Notes: generated by a model not told the origin, from the letters alone. Positions 17,109-26,312 are shown, counted from the first letter of the stretch. The stretch is 64,000 nucleotides of DNA from Cyclobacterium salsum (GCF_010119245.1 NZ_WNKG01000007.1:368058-432057); one strand, 5' to 3'. Made by a program: numbers and translations.

Positions 17109-17681
17109 TTATGGTGCCAGCCAATTGCTTTTCCACTCATCTCCCTCTTTGTAGAAACGATTTCTTAGGTGACGCAGGCCGTCTAGTTGCAGGCACTCAA
17201 TGGCGGATGCTTCAATTACTATGACCGTAAAATGAGCATCCCCTTTTTTATCCTCCCAAACATGAGCAGCTCCCGGATTAGCGACCTCCTTTCCGGGAGG
17301 GATCAGTCCCTGATAGGCTTTTTGGGCGTCGCCTTGCACGGTTTCCCAATGCGTTTTACTTAGGGAATCCTGTTGATGGACCCGGGCCGTTCCCTGCACT
17401 TTTACCTGGCAGCGCTTCCGGGGATGGTAAAAAAGTAAGGTAACCGCTGGATTGTGAATCAGTTGGTTAACTTTATGGCTACGGCTGTCAGTAAAGATGT
17501 GAAAGCAAAGGTTCTCGTCCAATTGGCGCAAGACGACATAGCGGCAGTCCGGCTGTTCTGCCGAAAGGGTGGCCAAGGTGACGAAGCGAAAAGGATGTTT
17601 GCTGTCCCGGGCTCCCCGATGCAACTCATGCCTGACGGTGTCCCAAATAGTTGCTAATGAATCGGTTTCTCTAAAAAGCAT
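17109..17681 (-). CDS. Pyridoxamine 5'-phosphate oxidase-like FMN-binding protein
   Basis: 190 aa with the PNPOx split-barrel pattern: FVTLATLS...CRYVVLRQLD, FHIFTDSRSHKVNQL, VTLLFYHPRKRCQVKVQGTA and a C-terminal RHLRNRF. This matches the PNPOx-like (Alr4036-type) family, which binds FMN, rather than certain PdxH itself, whose C-terminal signature is not clear here. It lies 12 bases downstream of the P-type ATPase gene on the same strand, so the two are probably co-transcribed. Confidence 0.75.
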   Translation of the reverse strand: MLFRETDSLATIWDTVRHELHRGARDSKHPFRFVTLATLSAEQPDCRYVVLRQLDENLCFHIFTDSRSHKVNQLIHNPAVTLLFYHPRKRCQVKVQGTARVHQQDSLSKTHWETVQGDAQKAYQGLIPPGKEVANPGAAHVWEDKKGDAHFTVIVIEASAIECLQLDGLRHLRNRFYKEGDEWKSNWLAP

Positions 17682-17693
17682 GCGTCGATGGAT

Positions 17694-19634
17694 TTACTTA
17701 TAAATTTTGGTGATTCGGATGGCGTTAAGGATGGCCAGTAATGCCACGCCGACATCGGCAAAAACCGCTTCCCACATGCCCGCTAAACCCAAGGCTCCCA
17801 ATGTTAAAACCAGTAATTTAACCCCAAAGGCCAGGCCAATGTTTTGCCAAACGATGCGTCGGGTAGTCTTTCCGATGCGCAGCGCCAGGGCTACCCGGGA
17901 AGGATGGTCGGTTTGTATCACCACATCCGCCGTTTCTATGGCCAGGTCACTGCCCAGGCCCCCCATGGCAATACCCAGGTCCGCTACAGCGAGGGCCGGG
18001 GCATCATTGATCCCATCCCCCACAAAAGCGATCTGGCTACCGGGCTTGCGTTTCAGTTCTTCCAGGCGGCTGCTTTTTTCATCCGGCAGTAGGCCTCCAA
18101 AGGCATAGTTGGCTCCCAGCTCCTTGCCCAGGGCCTCTACAATCTCCTGCCTGTCACCCGACAAGATGCCCGTTTCGGCGATGCCAAGTTTCCGTAATTC
18201 GGTAAAGGCTTCCAGGGCATCTGGTTTGATTTCATCTGCGAGTGCGAAATACCCACAATATTCCCCCTCCACGGCGGCATATACGAGCGTTTTGCCAGGA
18301 AGGGACAGTTTTGGCAGCTCAGGGATGGCTTTGGCCTCCATTAGGGATCGGTTACCTACCAGCACCTGCTTGCCGCGAACTTGTCCCGATAGCCCCTGTC
18401 CGGCATGTTCTTCCAGTTCCAATACAGAATCATTGGGTTTTCCCAGATGCTTTACCAGTGCCAGGGCAATGGGGTGGTTGGACTTGGCCTCCAGGCTGAT
18501 GGCGAGCAATCTCCAATCGGGATCAGCAGTAGCTACCGCTTCTTCCTGCTGCACCGAAAACACGCCTTTTGTCAGCGTACCGGTTTTATCGAAAATTACG
18601 GTGTTGACTTGCGTAATTATGTCCAGGTAGTTGGAGCCTTTGAAGAGGATGCCTTTTCTGGAAGCCGCTCCGATGCCTCCAAAATAGCCCAGGGGAATGG
18701 AAATGACCAGGGCACAGGGACAAGAGATGACCAGAAATACCAGGGCCCGGTACAGCCAGTCGCTGAATTGGTAATTGGTGACAAAAAAGTAGGGAAGTAC
18801 TACCAAGGCTAAGGCCAGGTAGCTAACAATGGGCGTGTACACCTTGGCAAATTTGCGGATAAACTCCTCTGTTTTGGCTTTTTTTGCCGTTGCCTGTTGG
18901 ACGGTACGGATGATTTTTGAAAGGGAACTTTCTTGAAAGGAGCGGGATACCCGGAGGGTAATCAGGTTTTGGAGGGTTACCATTCCTGCCAGTACTTCCT
19001 GGCCCTCGGAAATTCGGGCCGGCATGCTTTCACCGGTAATGGCCGCGGTATTAAAATTCCCATAACGCTCCTGCAATACCCCATCCAGCGGCACCCTTTC
19101 CCCCGGCCGGATTTCGAGGATTTCACCGACATGTACTTTTTCCGGCTGTACCCATTGCCGCTTACCGTCGCGGATAACCCGGGCCCGGTTGGGGCGCAAA
19201 TCCAGCAAGGCTTGTACGTTCCCCTTAGCCTTGCTTACGGCCTGGTGCTGCAATACTTCTCCGATGGTATAGAACAGCATGACCGCTACTGCTTCCGGGT
19301 ATTCCCCGATGGCAAAGGCACCTATGGTGGCGATTCCCATCAAAAAAAACTCCGTAAACACTTCTCCCTGAAAGATCAGCTGGCCTCCCTTTTTCAATAC
19401 AGGCCATCCCACCAATGCATACGCCAGCAGGTACAGGGGCAGCCAGGCAGTGACTGTGAAAATTTGATGGGGGAATAAGTATTCGCCTCCTACTGCCAAA
19501 AGTAAGATGAGCAAACTTAAGATACTGCTTCTCCACAGCTCCCACCTTCGAGACCATTTGGAAGGACCGGTCTCAGGAGATTCGGGTGGCTGATCACAAC
19601 AGGAAGAATGGGAAGAAGAAGTGCCCATGGTCAT
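17694..19634 (-). CDS. Heavy-metal-translocating P-type ATPase (Zn/Cd/Pb class)
   Basis: Numbered from the longest frame (654 aa from 19658), it has TGE (208-210), the CPC metal site (Cys313-Pro-Cys315), the phosphorylated Asp357 in DKTGTLT, and GDGINDAPAL. The CPC context (CPCALVISIPLGYFGGIGAAS) is that of Zn2+/Cd2+/Pb2+ exporters such as ZntA/CadA. There is no N-terminal HMA domain, only a Cys pair (HSSCCDQ) that may handle metal. ATG at 19634 or 19628 is more plausible than 19658. It exports metal across the inner membrane. Confidence 0.9.
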   Translation of the reverse strand: MTMGTSSSHSSCCDQPPESPETGPSKWSRRWELWRSSILSLLILLLAVGGEYLFPHQIFTVTAWLPLYLLAYALVGWPVLKKGGQLIFQGEVFTEFFLMGIATIGAFAIGEYPEAVAVMLFYTIGEVLQHQAVSKAKGNVQALLDLRPNRARVIRDGKRQWVQPEKVHVGEILEIRPGERVPLDGVLQERYGNFNTAAITGESMPARISEGQEVLAGMVTLQNLITLRVSRSFQESSLSKIIRTVQQATAKKAKTEEFIRKFAKVYTPIVSYLALALVVLPYFFVTNYQFSDWLYRALVFLVISCPCALVISIPLGYFGGIGAASRKGILFKGSNYLDIITQVNTVIFDKTGTLTKGVFSVQQEEAVATADPDWRLLAISLEAKSNHPIALALVKHLGKPNDSVLELEEHAGQGLSGQVRGKQVLVGNRSLMEAKAIPELPKLSLPGKTLVYAAVEGEYCGYFALADEIKPDALEAFTELRKLGIAETGILSGDRQEIVEALGKELGANYAFGGLLPDEKSSRLEELKRKPGSQIAFVGDGINDAPALAVADLGIAMGGLGSDLAIETADVVIQTDHPSRVALALRIGKTTRRIVWQNIGLAFGVKLLVLTLGALGLAGMWEAVFADVGVALLAILNAIRITKIYK

Positions 19635-19708
19635 ATTTCGTTTTGGCCAAAGGTACAATTAAAACTCGTGCACGGGAATTGCAATTGGCAGGGAAAGGAA
19701 ATTTAATT

Positions 19709-20377
19709 TTAACCGAAGGGGGCGTTTGCTTTTTTTCCGGAAAATTTGATTTTCATGCGTTCACAGGTACTATCGGGGTGATTGCGGTAGTAGACATAGG
19801 TTCGTAAGTCGACTTTCCCGACCCGGTACTTCTTTTTAGCCCAATCGAAAAAATCTGCATCGGCTGCGTAGCCATCGACGAATGCCCTGCTTCTAAACAC
19901 CTCTCCTTTACCAAATAAAGTGGCAAACAGAATGCAATCGTCTACGTGGATCAGCTGGTCTGGTTGGTGCCGGTCGGTGACAAAATAATCTTCTTTTTTG
20001 GTAACTACGGTACGGGTAGTAGACGCAATCAGGTCATAACTGTCCATTTGATCAAGGCAGGCTTGCAGGTGCTCGGGTAGGTATTCGTCGTCTGCATCCA
20101 GTATGGAAAGGTACCGGCCACTGCTAAGCGCGACGGCGCGGTTGATGGCACGGGATTGCCCCTGGTTTTTCTGCCTGAGGTAGAGCAAACGGTTTTCATG
20201 ACGTTTACACAAGTTAAAGAGTAAATTCTGAGGGTCCTGGCTGCTTCCGTCATCGACAAGAATAACCTCAAAATCCTGATAGGTTTGGTTCCATAGCGAG
20301 TCAAGTGCTCTTTTTACCAGCGGAAAAGGAGTATTGTAGGTAGCGATCAATATGGAAATTGCTGGGGGTTGGGCCAT
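19709..20377 (-). CDS. Family 2 glycosyltransferase
   Basis: About 223 aa from the ATG at 20377 (MAQPPAISILIATYNTPFPL); a start at 20398 would add seven residues. GT2 motifs are present: VILVDDGSS, the DXD-type LDADDEYLPEHL, and an acceptor-side region FFDWAKKKYRVG. There are no membrane helices, so it is a soluble GT-A enzyme. The sugar donor and acceptor cannot be told. No polysaccharide cluster surrounds it. Confidence 0.82.
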   Translation of the reverse strand: MAQPPAISILIATYNTPFPLVKRALDSLWNQTYQDFEVILVDDGSSQDPQNLLFNLCKRHENRLLYLRQKNQGQSRAINRAVALSSGRYLSILDADDEYLPEHLQACLDQMDSYDLIASTTRTVVTKKEDYFVTDRHQPDQLIHVDDCILFATLFGKGEVFRSRAFVDGYAADADFFDWAKKKYRVGKVDLRTYVYYRNHPDSTCERMKIKFSGKKANAPFG

Positions 20378-20442
20378 ACCGCTAAAATAACCTATCAAAT
20401 GCTAAAATGGTTGGCGGCAGGAGAAAAAACTAACCAAAATCA

Positions 20443-20474
20443 TAAAAAAAGCCCTGCGGTTGAGGCAGGGCTTC
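20443..20474 (-). terminator. Rho-independent terminator of ahpC
   Basis: Read on the minus strand: AAGCCCTGC, 7-base loop, GCAGGGCTTTTTTT. It lies about 20 bases past the ahpC stop and ends the perR-ahpC transcript. Confidence 0.85.
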
Positions 20475-20495
20475 GTAACTATCCGTTTACCGGAA

Positions 20496-21125
20496 TTAAT
20501 TTTTAGCAAGGTAAGAGGCAACTCCCTCACGGGTAGCACTCATGGCTTCTTTGCCTTCTTCCCAGTTAGCAGGGCATACTTCCCCATATTTTTCCACGTG
20601 CCTTAGGGCATCAATCAATCGAAGCATTTCGTCGATATTTCTTCCCAAAGGCAGGTCGTTTACGGTTTCGTGACGGATGGTTCCTTCTTTATCAATAAGG
20701 AAAGTGGCACGGTACGCGACAGGAAGTCCTTCGTAGGTGAGCTCTCCTTCTTCGTTGTAGTTCCAATCACCGGCAAGTACGCCAAAATTATGGGCGATTG
20801 TTTTTACCGGATCGGCAACGATCGGATAAGTTACGCCTTGAATTCCGCCTTCTTCTTTAGGGGTATTTAACCAGGCCAGGTGAGACTCTTCCGTATCGCA
20901 GGAAGCGCCAATTACCGCCACGCCTCTTTTTTCGAATTCTTCCAGTTTTTCCTGGAATGCCAAAATTTCAGTGGGGCATACGAAGGTAAAATCCTTCGGG
21001 TAAAAAAAGAAAATCACATCTTTATTACCGAGGTACTGATCAAGAGAGAAGTTTTCTACGATTTCTTCTCCATCTATGACAGCAGGTGCGTTAATTAAAG
21101 GTGCTTTTTTTCCAACTAGTGACAT
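20496..21125 (-). CDS. ahpC: AhpC-type 2-Cys peroxiredoxin
   Basis: 209 aa. Peroxidatic Cys50 lies in FTFVCPTEILAF and resolving Cys184 in EVCPANWEEGKEAM, the pattern of typical 2-Cys peroxiredoxins. It reduces hydrogen peroxide and organic peroxides in the cytoplasm, using a thioredoxin-type donor since no ahpF is nearby. It follows the perR-like gene by 50 bases with no clear promoter between, so it is probably read from the perR promoter and derepressed by peroxide. Confidence 0.92.
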   Translation of the reverse strand: MSLVGKKAPLINAPAVIDGEEIVENFSLDQYLGNKDVIFFFYPKDFTFVCPTEILAFQEKLEEFEKRGVAVIGASCDTEESHLAWLNTPKEEGGIQGVTYPIVADPVKTIAHNFGVLAGDWNYNEEGELTYEGLPVAYRATFLIDKEGTIRHETVNDLPLGRNIDEMLRLIDALRHVEKYGEVCPANWEEGKEAMSATREGVASYLAKN

Positions 21126-21175
21126 AAAATAAATTTTAATTGTTTGTAGATAATTTAATGATGGTATTTAGAAAA

Positions 21176-21589
21176 TTATTTCGTTTTTCCTTTGATTACC
21201 AATGATACTTCTTCAACTTCAAAGCCGTCAATTTGGTTCTCTTCAAAGTACTTTTTTAACATTTTTTCCAGAGCGGCGTTTTTGTAGTCCCTTATTTTTT
21301 TGCTTTTGCTACAGTACAGATGACTATGGGACTCCAATACAGGATCAAATCGCATCAAACCCAGGTCATCGGTGAATTTCTGAACCATGTTGGCATGAAC
21401 AAAGGTATCCAGGGTCTTATAAACCGTTCCCTTGGAAAGGCCAGGATTGGCCTCTTTTACCCGGGAAAAAACCATATCCGCCGTAGGATGGTCCTCTGAA
21501 CGGCATAGGGCCTCGTAAATCACCATTCGCTGATGGGTAAATTTCAAGCCGCCGGAGGTAATCTTATTTTTTAGCTTTTGGAAATCCAT
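21176..21589 (-). CDS. perR: PerR-like peroxide-sensing Fur-family repressor
   Basis: 137 aa from ATG at 21589; the longer frame to 21640 would run through a perfect operator palindrome and the -7 promoter box, so I reject it. A winged-helix domain (LKFTHQRMVIYEAL, LSKGTVYKTLDTF) is followed by a dimerisation domain. The regulatory metal ligands match PerR positions: His34, Asp82 (RFDPV), His88, His90 and Asp101. The structural Zn cysteines are missing: Cys93 stands alone (Ser96 where the second Cys should be) and there is no C-terminal CxxC. Its neighbour ahpC fits a peroxide-defence role. Confidence 0.85.
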   Translation of the reverse strand: MDFQKLKNKITSGGLKFTHQRMVIYEALCRSEDHPTADMVFSRVKEANPGLSKGTVYKTLDTFVHANMVQKFTDDLGLMRFDPVLESHSHLYCSKSKKIRDYKNAALEKMLKKYFEENQIDGFEVEEVSLVIKGKTK

Positions 21590-21598
21590 TTTTTGTTG

Positions 21599-21626
21599 AT
21601 ACTCATTCCTATCTGGGAATGAGTAT
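21599..21626 (-). promoter_or_regulatory. Perfect operator palindrome upstream of perR
   Basis: ATACTCATTCC and GGAATGAGTAT are exact 11-bp inverted repeats with a 6-base spacer. The element ends 10 bases before the perR ATG and starts right after the -7 box, so it should cover the transcription start. This is the expected place for an autoregulatory Per-box-like site. Confidence 0.75.
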
Positions 21627-21627
21627 G

Positions 21628-21658
21628 CAAAAGTAGGCAATATTTCATAAAAATCATA
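21628..21658 (-). promoter_or_regulatory. perR-ahpC promoter
   Basis: On the minus strand the -7 box TACTTTTG (21635-21628) matches TAnnTTTG exactly; TATG at 21658-21655, 19 bases upstream, is a 3-of-4 match to the -33 TTTG. The predicted start falls inside the operator palindrome. Confidence 0.6.
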
Positions 21659-21758
21659 TGGATAGTTCGTTCATTTTTTTAAATTGAAAGTTAATTCATT
21701 CAACCTGTCGGTCCGAATCGCTGAGGTAGGCAGGGAAATTCCGGAAAACGATGGTTTT

Positions 21759-22250
21759 ATGATTAAAGTCTTGTTTGTTTGCTTAGGCAACATTTGCCGC
21801 TCTCCGTTGGCTGAAGCATTATTCTCCCATAAAATTTCTCATAAGGGCTATGCGAAGCAGGTGATTGCCGATAGCTGCGGAACGTCGGATTACCATATTG
21901 GCGAACTTCCAGATGAACGGGCCATGAGCTGCGCCGTAAGAAATGGGATCAATATGGACCATCGGGGCCGTCAATTGCATCGAACGGATTTCAGGGATTT
22001 TGATTACCTGATTGCCATGGACCGGTCCAATCTGGAAAACATCATGCTGCTGTCTCAAAAGGTGGGCATACCAGCTAAAAAACTCCACCTGATGCGTGAA
22101 TTCCAACTTTCTCCTGAATTTTTGGAAGTTCCTGACCCTTACTATGGAGGGGAAGATGGGTTTCAAAAAGTCTTTGATATCCTGGACGAGGCCCTCGATG
22201 GATTGATTGTCGAATTGGAAAAAAATCACCGCCTGAATGGAGTCACTTGA
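21759..22250 (+). CDS. Low-molecular-weight protein tyrosine phosphatase
   Basis: 163 aa from ATG at 21759 (MIKVLFVCLGNICRSP); an upstream frame extension from 21684 has no family sequence. The phosphate loop C8-x5-R14-S and the catalytic-acid segment EVPDPYYGG are present. It dephosphorylates phosphotyrosine or small phosphate esters in the cytoplasm. It overlaps the fructosamine kinase-like gene by 14 bases; the two families commonly pair, consistent with phosphorylation/dephosphorylation of glycated or sugar compounds. Confidence 0.9.
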   Translation: MIKVLFVCLGNICRSPLAEALFSHKISHKGYAKQVIADSCGTSDYHIGELPDERAMSCAVRNGINMDHRGRQLHRTDFRDFDYLIAMDRSNLENIMLLSQKVGIPAKKLHLMREFQLSPEFLEVPDPYYGGEDGFQKVFDILDEALDGLIVELEKNHRLNGVT

Positions 22251-23115
22251 AGGACTTTTTGCGCATGCCACCCTGTTAGCCTTTGGGCAATCACTTGCGG
22301 TACAGCAATACCAGCTTGTGGCAGCCGGAACCCGAAACCAAGCCATTTATTTGGAAACAGAGCAAGGGCCTTACTTTCTTAAAACCAACCATGAATCCGC
22401 TGCAGAAATTTTCAAACGGGAACGCGAGGGATTGAACTGGGTACGAACAAATTGCAGCCTGTATGTTCCCCAAACACTGGCGCAGGGAAGCTACGAAGAC
22501 CGACATTTTTTATTGATGGATTGGATTGCCAGTGCACCAAAGCAGCCTGACTATTCAGAAAGGTTGGGAGAAGGGCTGGCAGAACTACATATGTGTACCG
22601 CAAATTCCTTTGGACTGGACCGTGACAACTACATAGCCATTTTGCCGCAAAATAATGATTGGAAAGGCCGTTGGCTGGATTTTTTTGTGGAAAAAAGACT
22701 GGAACCCCAATTGCAACTGGCCTATTACAATCAACTGGTAGACGAGAAATTTTTAGATCGTTTTCGAAGCCTTTATCCTTTTTTGGAGGGTTTTTTTCCA
22801 GTGGAAAAACCGGCATTGTTGCACGGAGACCTTTGGTCAGGAAACGTTCTTCCGGATGCGGGCGGGTCACCCGCATTGATTGATCCTGCCGTTTACTTTG
22901 GCCATCGGGAAGTGGATCTGGCCTTTTCACGCTTATTTGGGGGCTTTGACTCCCGGTTTTACGAAGCCTATCAGGATGTTTTTCCACTGGAACCGGGCTT
23001 TGAAGATCGGGTAGTGGTGTATAACCTATATCCGTTACTGGTCCATCTGAATCTGTTTGGAAAAGCTTACTTGTCGGGTATCCAGCAGACGCTGAAGCGA
23101 TTTTTGGATAATTAG
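22237..23115 (+). CDS. Fructosamine kinase-family protein
   Basis: 292 aa with the aminoglycoside phosphotransferase-like kinase fold: FLKTNHES (lysine strand), LLMDWI hinge, LLHGDLWSGN catalytic loop, and IDPAVYFGHREVDLAF. These are diagnostic for fructosamine-3-kinase/ketosamine-3-kinase relatives, which phosphorylate Amadori products so that they break down (protein deglycation). Start codon overlaps the phosphatase gene end, so the pair is translationally coupled. Confidence 0.9.
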   Translation: MESLEGLFAHATLLAFGQSLAVQQYQLVAAGTRNQAIYLETEQGPYFLKTNHESAAEIFKREREGLNWVRTNCSLYVPQTLAQGSYEDRHFLLMDWIASAPKQPDYSERLGEGLAELHMCTANSFGLDRDNYIAILPQNNDWKGRWLDFFVEKRLEPQLQLAYYNQLVDEKFLDRFRSLYPFLEGFFPVEKPALLHGDLWSGNVLPDAGGSPALIDPAVYFGHREVDLAFSRLFGGFDSRFYEAYQDVFPLEPGFEDRVVVYNLYPLLVHLNLFGKAYLSGIQQTLKRFLDN

Positions 23116-23131
23116 AAAGTTTCTGAGGGGA

Positions 23132-24409
23132 TTAATCGTCGTCCGCCTCGTAAACCCATTGAATCAGTTCGGGGCTTCTTTGTTCCAGGTGGCATGTTTC
23201 GGCTACCTGCCGGTAATGCTTGATTTCGGCATCGGTGGGATTTTTCACCGTAATCATTTTGAGATGGGTTTTGATCTGGACCTGGAAAACATCCCGAAAC
23301 GGCCGGGCAAGTTGCTCCGCTGTGGAGGGCATGTCTTGAATCACCAGGCGCAGGTGAGCGGCAGTGGCCTGTATTAGCTGAATGCGCCAGTTGGCTTTTT
23401 TGGCCACCTCGTATATAAATTCAAAGTGGAACCCGCCTACCATTGAAAGGTCCCGGATGCGCAGATCGATGAGTGTCAGGTGATCTTTGAAGATGGTGAT
23501 CGGGATTCGGGGTGCCTGACCAAAGGATCCGATAATCGTCCCTGCCGCATCGGGATTGACAAAGGACTTGACATAGAGTGGTATATTGTGTTTTGCCAGG
23601 GGTTTGATGGTTTTGGGATGAATCACCTTTGCCCCGTAGTAAGTCATTTCGGCGGCTTCTTCAAAATCCAGGTATTCAAATTTAACGGCATCCGGAAAGA
23701 GATCCGGGTCGCCATTGAGTATACCGGCCACATCTTTCCAGATGGTAACGGAAGCGGCACCGAGGCTGACTCCCAGGATGGCAGCGGTGAAGTCCGAACC
23801 TTCCCTTCCAAGCGTGGTGGTATTGCCGAGTAAATCCGTACCAATAAAACCCTGGGTGACCACAGGGAATTTTTCCAGTTTGGGAATGAGAGCCCTCCGG
23901 CAATGCTGCATCGTCAGTGCCCAATCTACCCGGGCCATTTTGGTGGTAGAGTCTGTCCGCACCAATTCCCGGGCATCTTGCCAAAGACAATGAGAACCGG
24001 TTTCACAGAGGTATTCCTGAAGGATACGGGTGGAGATAAGCTCCCCGTAGCCTATTATCTGATCATAGAAGAAGCCTTCCTCGTCCTTCAATATATCGCT
24101 TTCCAAAAGTCGTCGCAACTGCGCAAAATGATTGTCTACCCGGGAAAAGATGCCATGGTCGGTAGGAAAAAGGCCACGGCAAAGGTCCTCATGGTAATCC
24201 AATAACTCGATCAATTCGGTGTCGAAGCGCTTTCCCTGAAACGAAAGTGCGATTAGCTGTTCCAGTCGGTCGGTGGTTTTGCCAGCGGCGGAGACGACCA
24301 GGACCATACCGCTGGTCCATCGTTTTTTTACCAGTTGGGCGATGTTTTTGATGGCAGCGGCATCTTTTATGGAGGCACCACCAAACTTGTAGACCAGGGG
24401 TTGTATCAT
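23132..24409 (-). CDS. lysC: Aspartate kinase, monofunctional
   Basis: 425 aa from ATG at 24409 (MIQPLVYKFGGASI). The longer frame to 24460 overlaps a good -7 promoter box. It has the KFGGAS motif, VVTQGFIG, TLGREGSDFTAAILG and a C-terminal ACT region (~330-425). It phosphorylates aspartate, the first step to lysine, threonine and methionine. It is not fused to homoserine dehydrogenase. The end of the C-terminal region is degenerate compared with classic LysC, so allosteric behaviour is open. Divergent from fbp. Confidence 0.88.
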   Translation of the reverse strand: MIQPLVYKFGGASIKDAAAIKNIAQLVKKRWTSGMVLVVSAAGKTTDRLEQLIALSFQGKRFDTELIELLDYHEDLCRGLFPTDHGIFSRVDNHFAQLRRLLESDILKDEEGFFYDQIIGYGELISTRILQEYLCETGSHCLWQDARELVRTDSTTKMARVDWALTMQHCRRALIPKLEKFPVVTQGFIGTDLLGNTTTLGREGSDFTAAILGVSLGAASVTIWKDVAGILNGDPDLFPDAVKFEYLDFEEAAEMTYYGAKVIHPKTIKPLAKHNIPLYVKSFVNPDAAGTIIGSFGQAPRIPITIFKDHLTLIDLRIRDLSMVGGFHFEFIYEVAKKANWRIQLIQATAAHLRLVIQDMPSTAEQLARPFRDVFQVQIKTHLKMITVKNPTDAEIKHYRQVAETCHLEQRSPELIQWVYEADDD

Positions 24410-24457
24410 GAAAAATCGAAAAGAAAGGCCAATGAATTGAAGATAATGAATTATATT

Positions 24458-24489
24458 CAAAGGTATGAAGACACAGCCTTACAAACAAG
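24458..24489 (-). promoter_or_regulatory. Probable lysC promoter overlapping the fbp start
   Basis: Minus-strand TACCTTTG (24465-24458) matches TAnnTTTG exactly, 49 bases before the lysC ATG. The -33 region is weaker (CTTG at 20 bases, TTTG at 16). The -7 box overlaps the fbp ATG at 24465, so the two divergent transcripts likely overlap. Confidence 0.5.
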
Positions 24490-25481
24490 ATACCGGTAAC
24501 CTGGCCTATAAAGTCGGGGTAACCCTGGACCGGTTTATAAAAAGCAAACAGGCAGATTTTCCTTTTGCCACCGGTGAACTTTCCCAGATATTGCGGGATA
24601 TCGCCCTGGCTTCCAAGATTGTATCCAGAGAGATCAGCCGTGCAGGGCTATCAGATGTCACCGGTGCCTTCGGGCAAACCAATGTACAGGGAGAGGAACA
24701 GCAGAAGTTGGATGTGGTAGCTAATGTACGTTTTACCCGTGCATTGACGAAAGGTGGGGAGGTCTGTGCCGTGGTATCGGAAGAAGAAGACCTGGTCATC
24801 GACCTTCAAAATAGCAAGGGTAAGTACGTAGTGGCCATCGACCCCCTGGATGGATCCTCCAATATAGATGTGAATGTTTCCATCGGCACCATCTTTTCGA
24901 TTTACCGCAGAAAGACAGCGACTGGGTCGCCCATTAAGGAGGAGGATGTTCTGCAAAAAGGCTCCGAGCAGGTAGCAGCCGGATACGTTCTGTACGGATC
25001 TTCGACCATGCTGGTCTATTCCACCGGTAACGGGGCCAATGGTTTTACCTATGAAAGGTCTCTGGGAGAATTTTTCCTTTCTCATCCTGACTTAAGTATG
25101 CCCGAAGAGGGCTCCATTTATACCATCAATGAGGGCTTGACTCCTCACATTAACCCAAATATCTTATCATACCTGGAGGCCTGTAAACGAGCAGGGGCTT
25201 CCGCCAGGTACATAGGCAGTTTGGTGGCGGACTTTCATCGAAATCTGCTCAAAGGAGGAATCTACCTTTACCCGGCCACTTCCCAGGCACCGAATGGAAA
25301 AATCAGGTTGATGTATGAGGCCAATGCCCTGGCCTTTATCGCCGAGCAGGTGGGAGGAGCCGCTTCTGATGGTCGGCAACGGATTCTGGACATTGTCCCG
25401 GGCAGTTTACATCAGCGAACGCCCGTTTACATCGGATCGAAAAATATGGTAAAGGGGCTGGAGAAAAGTCTGAACGGTTAG
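24465..25481 (+). CDS. fbp: Fructose-1,6-bisphosphatase, class 1
   Basis: 338 aa. It has the metal/substrate motif [25 protein letters not shown] upstream of it, and the substrate-binding [17 protein letters not shown] and [13 protein letters not shown]. It hydrolyses fructose 1,6-bisphosphate in gluconeogenesis, which suits a lactate-using organism (lutABC is 9 kb away). Its last 4 bases overlap the convergent small gene. Confidence 0.95.
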   Translation: MKTQPYKQDTGNLAYKVGVTLDRFIKSKQADFPFATGELSQILRDIALASKIVSREISRAGLSDVTGAFGQTNVQGEEQQKLDVVANVRFTRALTKGGEVCAVVSEEEDLVIDLQNSKGKYVVAIDPLDGSSNIDVNVSIGTIFSIYRRKTATGSPIKEEDVLQKGSEQVAAGYVLYGSSTMLVYSTGNGANGFTYERSLGEFFLSHPDLSMPEEGSIYTINEGLTPHINPNILSYLEACKRAGASARYIGSLVADFHRNLLKGGIYLYPATSQAPNGKIRLMYEANALAFIAEQVGGAASDGRQRILDIVPGSLHQRTPVYIGSKNMVKGLEKSLNG

Positions 25482-25795
25482 CGGTACTTGTTTCGGAAAT
25501 GGATCTTTATTAATTGCCGGTCTACAATGGCCAGGGAAAGGTGTTGAGTCATTTTTTCCGGAGGACTTTCGGAGAGAATGCTTCGTAGTTTTTGCTCATC
25601 CAGGTCCAGCCGATAGCATAGCTGTAGTAATTTGTCCAACTGTCCGTTTAGCAAGCGGCCGATGGCCGGTGCAATGGCAGCAGCCAGACTTTCCCTGTCC
25701 CGGACTTCGGGAATAGCTGGAAGCTGTAGTAATTTTTGCAAATCGGCAGCTCCCGATTGGATGCTTTCAGGCCCGGATTTTTCGGGATCAATCAT
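25478..25795 (-). CDS. Conserved-looking small protein of unknown function
   Basis: 105 aa, no signal peptide or membrane helix; likely helical, with an acidic/leucine-rich centre ([27 protein letters not shown]). I do not recognise the family. Its ATGA start overlaps the stop of the DUF5606 gene, so it is coupled to that gene and is probably expressed. The central helix resembles short cytosolic proteins seen beside DUF5606/engB in this phylum; that is a weak inference. Confidence 0.65.
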   Translation of the reverse strand: MIDPEKSGPESIQSGAADLQKLLQLPAIPEVRDRESLAAAIAPAIGRLLNGQLDKLLQLCYRLDLDEQKLRSILSESPPEKMTQHLSLAIVDRQLIKIHFRNKYR

Positions 25796-26253
25796 TCTTC
25801 CCCTTTATCGGTGTCTTTATCCGTCTGCTCTTTGGAATTTTCGGAAGCTGCTTCTGGCTTTTCTTCCAGCACTTCCGGACATTCTTTACGGATGATATGG
25901 TACCAGCTAATAAGTTTTTTGACGTCAGATGCATAGACACGGTCTTCGTCAAATTCCGGTAAAATATGTTTCATGAAGGCCTGGTACTCTTCTTTGTCAG
26001 CACCTTCCAGACCGGTATCGCCCTGGAATTCCTTTTCGATTTTTATCATTACCTCTTTCAAGGGGGAGGCTCCCTCTTCGGTTAGCGTGTAAATCGAAAT
26101 TTCACTCAGGAGGGAAACGCGCTGAGCAGCCCCCACGACCAATTTCCCTTTTTTGTCGTCCAGGGACTCCAGGATAACGCCGCTGCGGCTGGGCTTGAGT
26201 ATTTTATAAAGGCCGGGTTTTCCGGAAACGGTGGCGATGTCTTTAAATTCCAT
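25792..26253 (-). CDS. DUF5606 family protein
   Basis: 153 aa from ATG at 26253 (MEFKDIATVSGKPGLYKILK); the longer frame adds 26 unrelated residues. The N-terminal ~70 residues match the DUF5606 pattern (VSGKPGLYKI..., GVILESLDD, ISIYT). The rest is acidic and ends in a low-complexity E/K/D tail. It is widespread in Bacteroidota, of unknown function, and usually near engB, as here. Confidence 0.85.
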   Translation of the reverse strand: MEFKDIATVSGKPGLYKILKPSRSGVILESLDDKKGKLVVGAAQRVSLLSEISIYTLTEEGASPLKEVMIKIEKEFQGDTGLEGADKEEYQAFMKHILPEFDEDRVYASDVKKLISWYHIIRKECPEVLEEKPEAASENSKEQTDKDTDKGEE

Positions 26254-26312
26254 GATAGCTAGTTTGTTTTCAGGCTGCAAATATACGGTTTCGTCAGAAT
26301 TGGCCAAGGAAC

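Noticed and set aside
18109..19478. Several plus-strand frames (173, 135 and 181 codons)
   Set aside because: Antisense to the P-type ATPase; Ser/Pro/Arg-rich shadow composition.
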